NCBI GenBank assembly: GCA_020633335.1
Contig: JACKDU010000006.1
Coordinates: 372,001-436,000, forward strand
From: Myxococcales bacterium
GTDB taxonomy: Bacteria > Myxococcota_A > Polyangia > Nannocystales > Nannocystaceae
DNA length: 64,000 nt
Reading direction: 5' to 3'
Part shown: positions 25,867 to 33,595 of the stretch, piece after piece
Layout of the letters: each line of letters starts with the position of its first letter
Position numbering within the stretch: the stretch's first letter is position 1
Notes under the pieces: generated by a model
The model's database searches: none
Told to the model about the DNA's origin: nothing
Seen by the model: only the letters and a program-made list of their open reading frames with translations
Made by a program: the position numbers and the translations under genes

Positions 25867-26489
25867 GGTCGGTTGGCCTCCCCCGGGGTCCCGCGGATCC
25901 CGAGCTCGGTCGCCGGCTCACCCGGCGCCAGCGGGGTCTCGTCGACGCACCACACCGGGTCGTCGGTGCTCTCGTTGGCGGCGGCGTCGGGGGTGGTCGC
26001 GCCGTCGAGGCTGAGGGTGCCGACGCTCGGCAGGGCGCGGTAGAACATCTTGTCGATCAGGACCTCGCACGAGTAGACCTCGACGAAGGCGGCCGCGTAG
26101 AGCGAGCCGTCCTCGTCGCTCGAGTACTCGTAGGTGACGAAGTCCTTGTCGGCCGCGCTCTCGCCCGCGAGGACCGCGTAGCCGCCGGCCGCGATCTCGG
26201 CGTCGGGATCGCGGACCATGAAGCGGAACTCGCCGGAGCCGTCGAGCTTGTAGAGGGTCACCGTGATCCCGCCGAGGCGGATCGGCGCGTCGGTGGCGTT
26301 GTAGAGCTCGATCCACTCGCCGTAGGTGTCGGCGCCGCTCTGGGGGCCGCGGATCTCGGTGATCACGAGGGCGCCGGCGTCGAGCGTCGGGCAGATCCGA
26401 TCGAGGGGCTCGCGCACGCAGGCGAGGCCGGCGATCGCTCCGATGGCGCCGATCAGGGCTCTAGGGATATGCCGACGGGGCTCTAGCAC
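25857..26489 (-). CDS. Lamin-tail domain lipoprotein, first gene of the nuclease operon
   Basis: 210 residues from GTG 26489. The N-terminal hydrophobic segment ends in GLAC, a likely lipid anchor. A single lamin-tail domain follows: GALVITEIRGPQSG with GEWIELYNATDAPIRLGGI, ending in a VWCVDE and GTPGEANRPCP region like the domain ends of the five-domain protein in the same operon. It overlaps the start of the downstream nuclease gene by 10 bases. A perfect TATAAT box lies upstream, making this the first gene of a five-gene operon (26489 down to 18783). It may hold the neighbouring nuclease at the envelope. Confidence 0.85.
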   Translation of the reverse strand: MLEPRRHIPRALIGAIGAIAGLACVREPLDRICPTLDAGALVITEIRGPQSGADTYGEWIELYNATDAPIRLGGITVTLYKLDGSGEFRFMVRDPDAEIAAGGYAVLAGESAADKDFVTYEYSSDEDGSLYAAAFVEVYSCEVLIDKMFYRALPSVGTLSLDGATTPDAAANESTDDPVWCVDETPLAPGEPATELGIRGTPGEANRPCP

Positions 26490-26506
26490 GGGCGCGTCGG
26501 GCTCAG

Positions 26507-26512
26507 ATTATA
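26507..26512 (-). promoter_or_regulatory. Consensus -10 box for the nuclease/lamin-tail operon
   Basis: A perfect TATAAT on the minus strand, 17 bases before GTG 26489. A -35 box is not evident in the GC-rich sequence upstream. It is the only consensus -10 I noticed in the window. Confidence 0.65.
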
Positions 26513-26639
26513 GCCGGACGCGCCCTTGATGCGCGACGATGATCGTCCGGGCCGTCGCCGTCGCCGTCGTCGCGAGGACGCGGAGGCCCCCTGCGGATCG
26601 CCGCGGAGGGCGGTGAACGCCGTCGATCCGCCGCGAGTG

Positions 26640-26758
26640 GGCGGTCACCGCCGGCGATCGTTGGTCACACAAACGTTACATTCAGCCCTGAGATCGCCCG
26701 ATCTGTGGATGCTTCTGTGGACGAGTTGGGGAGCATCTGGGGACGGTGTTGTGGATAT
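26640..26758. promoter_or_regulatory. Intergenic regulatory region with palindrome and DnaA-box-like repeats
   Basis: The 339-base gap (26490-26828) between divergent genes is less GC-rich than its surroundings. It has a GGCGGT-C-ACCGCC palindrome (26640-26652) and three to four spaced motifs close to the DnaA box complement TGTGGATAA: TGTGGATGC (26704), TGTGGACGA (26716), TGGGGACGG (26738) and TGTGGATAT (26750). They all face the same way. No gene is visible in the gap. Whether DnaA binds is untested. Confidence 0.4.
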
Positions 26759-26816
26759 CTCCAGTCACGCCCGCCAGGGTGGCTCCAGGCGCTGATCGCC
26801 GGCCCGCGCCCGGGTA

Positions 26817-26822
26817 TACAAT
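26817..26822 (+). promoter_or_regulatory. Putative -10 hexamer, leaderless start at 26829
   Basis: TACAAT (within TATACAAT) followed by 6 bases and ATG 26829. This is among the best -10 matches in the window. Confidence 0.55.
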
Positions 26823-26828
26823 CCGCCG

Positions 26829-27239
26829 ATGGTCCCCATGCCAGACCCGGAGGAGGCGCGGGTCGCCGAGCTCCTCGATCGCGTCCGCCGCGGGGAGCTC
26901 AGCGAGGGCGAGCGCGAGGAGCTCGCCCTCTACGCCGCCGAGGACCCCTCGCTCCACCAGGCGATCGCCGCGCGCAGCGAGGAGGCCCGCCTCGGCGAGG
27001 GGTGGCTCGCGCGGGTCGAGGCCGACGACCGGATCGCCACGATCGAGGGCTCACGCGGGGTGCAGATCGAGCGGGGGATCGGCCTCGCGCTGGTCCTGGG
27101 GGGGCTCGTGACCTCCTCCCTCGCGCCGCTCACCGGCTCGCTCGCCCTCCTGGCCGGGGTCCTCCTCTTGATCTACTCGTTCGCCCGGGTCCGCCTGGCG
27201 ACCCACCGACGCGACCCCTACAAGGACATCAAGCGATGA
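26829..27239 (+). CDS. Small membrane protein with cytoplasmic N-terminal helical domain
   Basis: 136 residues (MVPMPDPEEARVAELLDRV). The first ~75 residues are charged and helical, resembling an anti-sigma-factor or zinc-finger-like cytoplasmic segment but without Cys/His ligands (GELSEGEREELALYAAEDPSLHQAI). Two hydrophobic helices follow (GIGLALVLGGLVTSSLAPL, GSLALLAGVLLLIYSFARV), then a basic tail (HRRDPYKDIKR). ATG 26838 is an alternative start. It overlaps the next gene by 4 bases (ATGA), starting a three-gene coupled operon with YbjQ and DUF2804 proteins. The function is unknown. Confidence 0.75.
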   Translation: MVPMPDPEEARVAELLDRVRRGELSEGEREELALYAAEDPSLHQAIAARSEEARLGEGWLARVEADDRIATIEGSRGVQIERGIGLALVLGGLVTSSLAPLTGSLALLAGVLLLIYSFARVRLATHRRDPYKDIKR

Positions 27240-27625
27240 CCACGACCCCTGCGCGCCGCGACGGCGCGGCCCTCGTCCACCGGCCCAGCGACCCGATGTT
27301 GGTGACCACGACCGACGAGGTGGCCGGGCGGCCGATCCTCAAGGTGATCGGCCTCGTCCGCGGCAACACCGTCCGCACCCGCAACGTCGGCGCGGACATC
27401 CTCGCGGGCTTCCGCAACCTCGTCGGCGGCGAGGTCTCGCAGTACACCGCGATGCTCTCGCAGAGCCGCGAGCAGGCGCTCGATCGCCTGCGGGCGGAGG
27501 CGCTGAGCCTCGGCGCGAACGCGGTCGTCGGCCTCCGGATCACGACCTCGACGGTGATGGCCGGGGCCGCCGAGATCCTCGCCTACGGGACCGCGGTCGT
27601 CCTCGCCGAGGCGGGCGCGCCGTGA
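27236..27625 (+). CDS. YbjQ (UPF0145) family protein
   Basis: 129 residues. The core LVTTTDEVAGRPILKVIGLVRGNTVRTRNVGADILAGFRNLVGGE, then YTAMLSQSREQALDRLRAEALSLGANAVVGLRI and a final AYGTAVVL strand, is the full YbjQ pattern, a family forming pentameric rings of unknown role that may bind metal. The start overlaps the upstream stop (ATGA) and the stop overlaps the GTG of the next gene. Coupling with a small membrane protein and a DUF2804 protein suggests an envelope function, but this is only context. Confidence 0.9.
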   Translation: MTTTPARRDGAALVHRPSDPMLVTTTDEVAGRPILKVIGLVRGNTVRTRNVGADILAGFRNLVGGEVSQYTAMLSQSREQALDRLRAEALSLGANAVVGLRITTSTVMAGAAEILAYGTAVVLAEAGAP

Positions 27626-28677
27626 CCCGGCCGCTCCTGGCGACGCCGCCCGCCTGGGTCTCGGAGGGTCGCTTCAACCTCGGCACCTTCGCCGCGCCCC
27701 TGACCGAGGTGAACCCGCTCGAGGCCGCGTTCGGACCCCGCTGGCGTCGCCGCCTCCGCCTCAAGGAGTGGCAGCACTTCGCGGTGGTGAGCGATCGCTG
27801 GTACCTCTCGCTCGCGCTCTTCGACGCGAAGTGGCTGGCGCTCGCGCAGATCTGCCTCTTCGACCGCGCGGCCGGGCGCACCTACTTCTACGAGCGGCGG
27901 GTGCCGCCCTGGCGGATGCGCCTGCCGGCGACCCTCTTCGACGCCCGGGCAGAGTTCGCGCGCGGCGGCTTCCGCCTCGCCTTCGAGAATCAGCTCGGGC
28001 GGGCCGAGGGCGGGCGCCACGTGATCGAGCTCCAGGCCCCGGCGGCCCGCGGGCTGCCGGCGGTGCGCGGCCGCTTCGAGCTCGACGAGCGCCTGGCACC
28101 CGCCGAGGGCGGGGTGACGCCGCTGGTCGTCTCGCTGCCGCTGCCGAACGGCGGCGCGCTCTACTCCCACAAGTGCGTGATGCCCTGCGCCGGCGAGCTC
28201 GAGGTCGACGGCGAGATCATCCGCTTCGAGGAGGGCCGCGCCTACGCGCTCGCGGACGTCCACAAGGGCTTCTATCCGTGGGTGATGACCTGGAAGTGGG
28301 CGACCGGCGGCGCGGCCGGCGAGGGCGGCGTGCGCGGCTTCAACCTCACCGACAACCAGGTCGTCGATCAGGACGCCTACAACGAGAACTGCCTCTGGCT
28401 GGACGGCGGCCTCCACCTCCTGCCGCCGGTGCGCTTCGAGATCGCCGGCGGGGTCGCGGCCGTCGGCCGCCCCTGGCGGATCCGCGATCGCCGGGGCCAG
28501 GTCGACCTGACCTTTGAGCCAGAGGCGATCCGGACCGTCGACATCAACGTCGGCCTCCTCCGCTCGCGCTACCGCGGGCCCTTCGGCGCCTTCCGCGGGC
28601 GGATCGCCGCCGGCGAGGGGGACCTCGAGGTCGACGGCTGGTTCGGGATGTGCGAGGACTTCTACCTCCGGGCGTGA
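27622..28677 (+). CDS. DUF2804 family protein
   Basis: 351 residues from GTG 27622, coupled to ybjQ. It contains the DUF2804-type features LKEWQHFAVVSDRWYLSLAL, KWLALAQICLFDRAAGRTYFYER, DVHKGFYPWVMTWKWA and GFNLTDNQVVDQDAYNENCLW. The overall fold is expected to be a lipocalin-like beta barrel pair, as in related AttH/carotenoid-type proteins, but no activity is established for the family. No signal peptide is visible. The gene ends 16 bases from the stop of the convergent permease gene. Confidence 0.85.
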   Translation: MTRPLLATPPAWVSEGRFNLGTFAAPLTEVNPLEAAFGPRWRRRLRLKEWQHFAVVSDRWYLSLALFDAKWLALAQICLFDRAAGRTYFYERRVPPWRMRLPATLFDARAEFARGGFRLAFENQLGRAEGGRHVIELQAPAARGLPAVRGRFELDERLAPAEGGVTPLVVSLPLPNGGALYSHKCVMPCAGELEVDGEIIRFEEGRAYALADVHKGFYPWVMTWKWATGGAAGEGGVRGFNLTDNQVVDQDAYNENCLWLDGGLHLLPPVRFEIAGGVAAVGRPWRIRDRRGQVDLTFEPEAIRTVDINVGLLRSRYRGPFGAFRGRIAAGEGDLEVDGWFGMCEDFYLRA

Positions 28678-28693
28678 GGCCTGGAGCGCGCGA

Positions 28694-29173
28694 TCAGAGC
28701 TTCAGGAGCCGCGCCCCGATGCCGACCAGCGGCGGCAGGAGGGCGCATGCGACCACCCGCAGCGCCGTCAGGCGCCCGCCGAGGATGCCGATCTCGAGCG
28801 GCATGCGGATCAGCGAGAGCGTCGAGAGCGACACCAGGTAGGTCAGCAGCACCGGCACCGACGCGCCCTGGCGCGCGACCGCGGCGACCAGCGTCAGGCC
28901 GATCGGCCCGCCCCCCGGCGTGAGCACGCCGGCGATCCAGGCGATGACGATCCCGCGGCCGCCCGACGACTCGCCGAGCCAGCGGGCGATCGTCTCCGCG
29001 GGGACCAGCACCTCGACGCAGGCGGCGAAGAGCACCGCCAGCAGGAGGATCGGCAGGAGCCCGCGCGCCTGGCCGCCGATCGCCCCCCAGAGGTCGACCC
29101 AGCGCCTCTGGTGGACGATGAGGGCGATCATCACGACGACCATCGCGCCCATCACCGCGAGGGCGATCTTCAT
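28694..29173 (-). CDS. Permease of the YraQ/ArsP (COG0701-like) type, single-repeat
   Basis: 159 residues, four to five membrane helices. The motif GVLTPGGGPIGLTLVAAVARQG and later SLIRMPLEIGILGG are typical of COG0701 permeases, whose larger members carry two such halves (for example ArsP, an organoarsenical exporter). At 159 residues this is one half and would act as a dimer. The start overlaps the stop of the PEP-synthase-like gene by 4 bases, so it is the third gene of a coupled operon. The substrate is unknown; export of a compound modified by the upstream enzyme would fit the context but is inference. Confidence 0.72.
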   Translation of the reverse strand: MKIALAVMGAMVVVMIALIVHQRRWVDLWGAIGGQARGLLPILLLAVLFAACVEVLVPAETIARWLGESSGGRGIVIAWIAGVLTPGGGPIGLTLVAAVARQGASVPVLLTYLVSLSTLSLIRMPLEIGILGGRLTALRVVACALLPPLVGIGARLLKL

Positions 29174-31944
29174 CGGCTCGCCTCCTCGTCCCCGTGCCCA
29201 TCTTCGTCCTCGTCGGCGAGGAGCTCGACCCAGCCGCGATCGCCGTCGACGCGGATCCGCTGGCCGTCGCGGATCCGGGCGAGGGCGCCGTCGACGGCGA
29301 CCACCGCCGGGATCCCGAGCTCGCGGGCGATCACCGAGCCGTGGGTCATCACCCCGCCGACCTCCATCACCAGGCCGCCGGCGTGCATGAAGAGCGGGGT
29401 CCAGCCCGGGTCGGTGAAGGGCGCGACCAGGATCTCGCCGGCGGCCAGGACCTCGCGGCCGGGATCGCGGATCACCCGCGCCCGGCCGATCGCGGCGCCC
29501 GACGACGCTGGCGTGCCGATCAGGGTCCCGGGCGGCGCGGCGGCGCCGCTCGGCAGCGGCGGGAGCTCGCCCTCGTCGGTCATCAGCGGCGGCGGCGTGA
29601 GGGCGGCGAAGCGGGCCTCCTCCCGGCGGCGGGCCTCGCAGCGGGCCGCGAGGTCTCGCGGCGGCGACCCTGCGTGGGCCGCCTGGGCGGCCGCGAGCGC
29701 CTCGTCGAGGTCGAGGAGGAAGACGTCGTCGGCCCGGGCCAGGCTCCCGGCGGCTTCGAGCGCCTCGCCGACCGCCAGCGCGGCCGCGCGGACCTCGGCG
29801 AGGATCTCGATCATCGTCGCCTTGTGGTGCTCGCGGACCGAGGCGAGGACGCGCGCCCAGTCAGTGATGGCCGAAAGGAGAGGTCCAAGGAGCCAGCCGA
29901 CGAGCGGACGCCGGCGGGCCCCCGCGACCATCGCCGCCCGGGCGGCCTCGGCCTCTTGCTGCATCGCCTGGTGGCGGGTCCGGTGCGAGCCCGGCGGGCC
30001 GCCGAGGAGCCCCGCCATCATCGGCCCCAGCGCCCGCGGATCGTCGCGCCAGCGGGGGACGCCGACGTCGATCTCGCCGGCGCAGCGCGAGCCGTAGGTC
30101 GCGAGGAAGCGATCGAGGGCGGCGAAGAACTCGGCGAAGGCCGGCCGGCCGCGGAGGGCGAGGAGGTCGACGTCGCCGACGATCGCCGCGCGGAGCTCGG
30201 GGTGCGGGCGCGCGAGGTCGACGACGTCGCCGAGCGCGAGGTTCATCGAGGTCGTGATGTTGCCGTCGAGGCCGCGGAGGAGCGCGTCCTCGGCGACGCC
30301 CGGGGCGAAGCGACGGGTCAAGGCCGCGACCACGGCCCCCGACACGACCAGGAGGGGGAGGAGGGGGAGGGCGCCGCGGAACATCAACCAGCGGAAGGCG
30401 CCGTCGACCTCGTCGACCGCCGCCTGCAGCCGCGCCGCCGGGGTCGCGGCCCCGCGGATCCGGGCCTGCGCGCCGGCGAGGCCTTCATCGAGGCCGCGGA
30501 GGTAGCGGTCGCGGACCCGACGGGGGCGGCCGAGGAGGCGGCCCAAGGTCCGCGCGAGCGTCGGCACGAGCACCCGCGCGACCGCGAGGAGCGAGGGCTG
30601 GCTCGCCCGGGCCGCGGCGAGCACGTCGTCGCGGCGGGCGACCGCGCGGAGCCGCTCGGCCATCGGCGCATGCATCACCGCGAGGACCCGCGGGACGACG
30701 ACGCTGAGGGGCGCCCGCGCGAGGGCGGGCGTGACGTCGACGTAGATCCGACCGCCGACCGCGTGGATCAGCGACGAGCCGCGACCGGGCGGGCGCCGGA
30801 AGGGGATGAAGTGGGCGAGGATCCCCCGCCCAAGCCGCGACCACGGGGCGGTGTTGACCTGGATGTGCCCGAGGGACGCGAGGACGTGGCGGCGGCCGTC
30901 GGTGAAGCGCGGCGCCGGGAAGAGGGTGGTGATCGGCCGCGCCTGCAGGAGGAAGAGCGCCCCGCCCTCGCGCGCCCACTCGAGGTCCTGCGGCGCGCCG
31001 CGGAGCGCCTCGACCTCCGCGGCGAGGGCGGCGAGCGCCCGCGCCTCGTCGCCGGTGAGGACCGGCGCCCGCCGCCGCGAGGCCTCGACCTCGACCTCGC
31101 GCGTCCCGCCGGCGCCGTCGCAGCGGATCGCCCGGGCCTTGTCGGCGATCGCGGTCGAGACGATCGCCCCGTCGGCCTTGCGCACCCGGATCACGTCGGC
31201 GAGGGCGCGCCCCGAGACCAGCGCCTCGCCGAGCCCGTAGATCGCCTCGATCGCCGCGATCCCGCGGTGACCGCTCTGGGGGTCGGCGCTGAAGACCACG
31301 CCGGCCGCGTCGGCGTCGATCATCCGCTGGATCACCACCGCCATCGCCGGCGCGGCCGCGGCCGGCCCCAGGCGCCGCCGGTAGGCGATCGCCCGATCGC
31401 TGTAGAGCGACGCCCAGCAGCGCCGGAGCGCGTCGCAGAGGGCCGCGGCGCCGCGGACCCCGAGGACGGTGTCCTGGAGGCCGGCGAAGGCGGCGTCGGC
31501 GAGGTCCTCGGCGGTCGCCGACGAGCGGACCGCGTAGGCGTGCTCCTCCCCGAGCGCTCGCCAGGCGGCGATCAACCTGTCCTCCAGGGAAGGTGGAAAG
31601 GGGAGCGCCCCGAGCTCGGCGCGGACCGCCTCGGCGGCCGCGCGATCGCGCTCGAGATCGCCGGCGTCGGCGGCCTCGCCCAGCGCCGCGAGGGCCCGGG
31701 CGAGCCCGGGCGCGCCGGCGCAGGCCGCCTCGAAGGCGTCGACGGTGACGCAGACCCCGGGCGGCACCGGGATCCCGGCGCCGATCAGCACGTGGAGGCC
31801 GATCGCCTTGCCGCCGACCCGCTCGATCGACGCGGCCTCGGGGGACTCGAGGCCGACGATCCAGCCCTCGGCCCGGCGCCCTCGCGGCTCGTTCGCTCCG
31901 TCCGTCCGCGTCATCTCCGTCCTTGCAGTGGCGTCGCCGCTCAT
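29170..31944 (-). CDS. PEP-synthase/rifampin-phosphotransferase-like enzyme (ATP-grasp plus swivelling His domain)
   Basis: 924 residues. The N-terminal ATP-grasp domain (about 25-340) has GGKAIGLHVLIGAGIPVPPG, YAVRSSATAEDLADAAFAG, GVVFSADPQSG, EAIYGLGEALVSG and LEWAREGGALFLLQARPI. A middle helical region of about 450 residues is followed by the phosphohistidine domain (about 800-910), where GGVMTHGSVIARELGIPAVV carries the phospho-transfer His. The domain order lacks the PEP synthase TIM barrel and matches rifampin phosphotransferases, which use ATP to phosphorylate rifamycins. Related enzymes of unknown substrate are common, so the antibiotic substrate is not established here. The gene is coupled to a TetR-type regulator (upstream) and a permease (downstream), as expected of an inducible detoxification operon. 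Confidence 0.82.
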   Translation of the reverse strand: MSGDATARTEMTRTDGANEPRGRRAEGWIVGLESPEAASIERVGGKAIGLHVLIGAGIPVPPGVCVTVDAFEAACAGAPGLARALAALGEAADAGDLERDRAAAEAVRAELGALPFPPSLEDRLIAAWRALGEEHAYAVRSSATAEDLADAAFAGLQDTVLGVRGAAALCDALRRCWASLYSDRAIAYRRRLGPAAAAPAMAVVIQRMIDADAAGVVFSADPQSGHRGIAAIEAIYGLGEALVSGRALADVIRVRKADGAIVSTAIADKARAIRCDGAGGTREVEVEASRRRAPVLTGDEARALAALAAEVEALRGAPQDLEWAREGGALFLLQARPITTLFPAPRFTDGRRHVLASLGHIQVNTAPWSRLGRGILAHFIPFRRPPGRGSSLIHAVGGRIYVDVTPALARAPLSVVVPRVLAVMHAPMAERLRAVARRDDVLAAARASQPSLLAVARVLVPTLARTLGRLLGRPRRVRDRYLRGLDEGLAGAQARIRGAATPAARLQAAVDEVDGAFRWLMFRGALPLLPLLVVSGAVVAALTRRFAPGVAEDALLRGLDGNITTSMNLALGDVVDLARPHPELRAAIVGDVDLLALRGRPAFAEFFAALDRFLATYGSRCAGEIDVGVPRWRDDPRALGPMMAGLLGGPPGSHRTRHQAMQQEAEAARAAMVAGARRRPLVGWLLGPLLSAITDWARVLASVREHHKATMIEILAEVRAAALAVGEALEAAGSLARADDVFLLDLDEALAAAQAAHAGSPPRDLAARCEARRREEARFAALTPPPLMTDEGELPPLPSGAAAPPGTLIGTPASSGAAIGRARVIRDPGREVLAAGEILVAPFTDPGWTPLFMHAGGLVMEVGGVMTHGSVIARELGIPAVVAVDGALARIRDGQRIRVDGDRGWVELLADEDEDGHGDEEASR

Positions 31945-32780
31945 CGTGCCTCCTCCTCGCGGCCGCCCCTCGCCGACCGCCGTGACCGCCTCGTCTTCGC
32001 CGCCGCGCCGTCGAGGAAGACGGAGACGACGTGCTCCGCTCGCTCGGCGATCGTCGCCGCCGCCGCCCCCGAAGGTCCGACGCCGACGGCGTAGTGGCGG
32101 TCGAGGAAGACCGCGCCGAGGATCATCCCCATCAGCGTCGACGCGTGGAGCTCCGGCGGCCGATCGACCACCCGCCCGAGGCGGATCTGCGCCTGGAAGA
32201 AGGCCGTGAGGGCGAGGGAGAGGTGGCTCTCGCGCTCGCGGATCGCCCGGAGCGCCCGCCAGGCGGCCTCGTCGAGGCCGACGAGGACCCGCAGGAGCAC
32301 CGGCTGGCTCGAGAGGCGCTCGATCGCCGCCGCGACGAAGCCGAGGAGCGCCGGTCGGAGCGGCGCCTCGGCGTCCGCGAGGTGGGCTCGGAGCTCCTGG
32401 TGGGGGAGCTGGGAGGCCATCGCCGTCCGCAGGAGCTCGTCGCGTCCGCCGACCTCGCGGTAGATCGTGGTCACCGACGCGTCGGCGCGCGCGGCCACGT
32501 CCTCGAGGGCGAAGCCGTGGGGGCCGCGCTCGCCGACCAGCTCGACCGCCGCTCGCAGGATCCGCTCGCGGGTCGACGCCGGCGTCCGGGCGCCCCGGCG
32601 GCGGAGCGCGTCGAGGAGCGCCCCGCGGCGGCCGACCCGGCGATAGAGCGTCGCCCGCGAGATCCCGGCGCTGCGGGCGAGGTCGGCCATCGAGAAGTCA
32701 TGACCCCGGCGGGCGACCAGCCGGCCGGCGGCGGCGAGGATCCGGCGGCCCTCTTCATCGTCGTCGAGCGCGAGAGACAT
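31941..32780 (-). CDS. TetR-type regulator with two tandem HTH DNA-binding domains
   Basis: 279 residues from ATG 32780 (MSLALDDDEEGRRI), chosen because TATAGT ends 7 bases before it. Residues 12-62 form one TetR N-terminal helix-turn-helix domain (ILAAAGRLVARRGHDFSM, IDs ADLARSAGISRATLYRRVG) and residues 70-120 form a second (ILRAAVELVGERGPHGFA, EDVAARADASVTTIYREVG). Residues 120-255 are one TetR ligand/dimer domain. TetR proteins normally have only one HTH, so a dimer of this protein would present four. The stop overlaps the downstream enzyme gene (ATGA). It probably represses its own operon; two TTGAGAC copies lie in its promoter region. Confidence 0.88.
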   Translation of the reverse strand: MSLALDDDEEGRRILAAAGRLVARRGHDFSMADLARSAGISRATLYRRVGRRGALLDALRRRGARTPASTRERILRAAVELVGERGPHGFALEDVAARADASVTTIYREVGGRDELLRTAMASQLPHQELRAHLADAEAPLRPALLGFVAAAIERLSSQPVLLRVLVGLDEAAWRALRAIRERESHLSLALTAFFQAQIRLGRVVDRPPELHASTLMGMILGAVFLDRHYAVGVGPSGAAAATIAERAEHVVSVFLDGAAAKTRRSRRSARGGREEEAR

Positions 32781-32787
32781 GGCGGCA

Positions 32788-32793
32788 ACTATA
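32788..32793 (-). promoter_or_regulatory. Putative -10 hexamer of the TetR operon, leaderless start at 32780
   Basis: TATAGT on the minus strand, then 7 bases, then ATG 32780. Confidence 0.55.
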
Positions 32794-32799
32794 CCTGTC

Positions 32800-32830
32800 A
32801 CGTTGTCTCAAGGCGCCGCCACCACGTCTC
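32800..32830 (-). promoter_or_regulatory. Candidate operator: two direct copies of TTGAGAC upstream of the TetR gene
   Basis: On the minus strand TTGAGACGTG and TTGAGACAACGTG occur about 15-20 bases apart, immediately upstream of the -10 hexamer. A tandem-HTH TetR protein could use direct repeats. The rest of the 196-base gap to the tdk stop shows no gene. Confidence 0.4.
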
Positions 32831-32976
32831 AATCGCGATCGCCCGGCGTCGGCGTCGGGGGCGGCCCGGCGCGCTCGCTCACGCCCGCGGGGCGGCGACC
32901 GCTGTCGAGCCCGGCCGCGCCATGGCGGCGAGCTTGGCCGACGGGACAGGTCGCCGCCCGGGCCCGGTCGCCCGCG

Positions 32977-33564
32977 CTACTCGTCCGCCGCGATCCCGTT
33001 CACCGGGAAGTGCTGGTCGTAGCAGGTGTAGCAGACCGGCGCGTAGCTCTCGTTGCCGCCGAGCTCGATCTGGGCGCCGGCGAGCGAGGGCTGGCCGCCG
33101 CGCATCCGCAGGTTGAGGATCGCCTTGCGGTTGCAGAACTGGCAGGTGACCTTGACCTCCTCGATCGAGTCGGCGAGCTCGAGGAGGCGCCGCGATCCCT
33201 CGAAGAGGCGGGTGCGGAAGTCGGTGCGCAGGCCGTAGCAGATCACCGGCATCCCTGGCTGAATGGTCAGGTGACGGAGCTGCTCGACGACCCGGGCCGA
33301 GAGGAACTGGGCCTCGTCGACGAGGACGCAGTCGACCCCGGCGAAGTCGGCCGGATCGAGGACCGTGTCGGGATCGACGAGGAGGTCCGCGGAGGCCTCG
33401 AGGCCGGCCCGCGAGGCGATCGAGCGCGAGCCGAAGCGGACGTCGAGGCGGGGCTTGAGGAGGAGCACCCGCTTGCCCTGCGAGCGGTAGTTGTGGGCGA
33501 CGGCGAGGAGGTTCAGCGTCTTCGCCGAGTCCATCGTCCCGTGGCGGAAGTAGAGCTTGGCCAT
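32977..33564 (-). CDS. tdk: Thymidine kinase
   Basis: 195 residues. The P-loop is degenerate in the way usual for type II thymidine kinases: GTMDSAKTLNLLAVAHNYRSQGKRVLLLKP. DCVLVDEAQFLSARVV carries the DEAQF motif, ICYGLRTDFRTRLFEGSR the loop after it, and CQFCNRKAI/CYTCYDQH the four zinc-binding Cys/His. The lasso loop Tyr (ESYAPVC) is present. It phosphorylates thymidine with ATP in the cytoplasm. The gene follows upp by 31 bases and belongs to a pyrimidine-salvage group with the divergent nucleoside transporter. The start has CTCCTCCGGAG upstream. Confidence 0.95.
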   Translation of the reverse strand: MAKLYFRHGTMDSAKTLNLLAVAHNYRSQGKRVLLLKPRLDVRFGSRSIASRAGLEASADLLVDPDTVLDPADFAGVDCVLVDEAQFLSARVVEQLRHLTIQPGMPVICYGLRTDFRTRLFEGSRRLLELADSIEEVKVTCQFCNRKAILNLRMRGGQPSLAGAQIELGGNESYAPVCYTCYDQHFPVNGIAADE

Positions 33565-33595
33565 CGCGGCTCCGGAGGAGGGGAGGCGCGGCCGC

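Noticed and set aside
21865..26043. Plus-strand open frame of about 1,392 codons
   Set aside because: It is antisense to the lamin-tail and nuclease genes, with repetitive low-complexity translation. No start signal or domain.
26640..26758. Chromosomal replication origin
   Set aside because: DnaA-like motifs are imperfect, and no dnaA, dnaN, gyrB, parA or AT-rich unwinding block is next to them.
29170..31944. True phosphoenolpyruvate synthase (ppsA)
   Set aside because: The PEP-synthase TIM-barrel domain after the His domain is missing. The order ends at the phosphohistidine domain, as in rifampin phosphotransferases.
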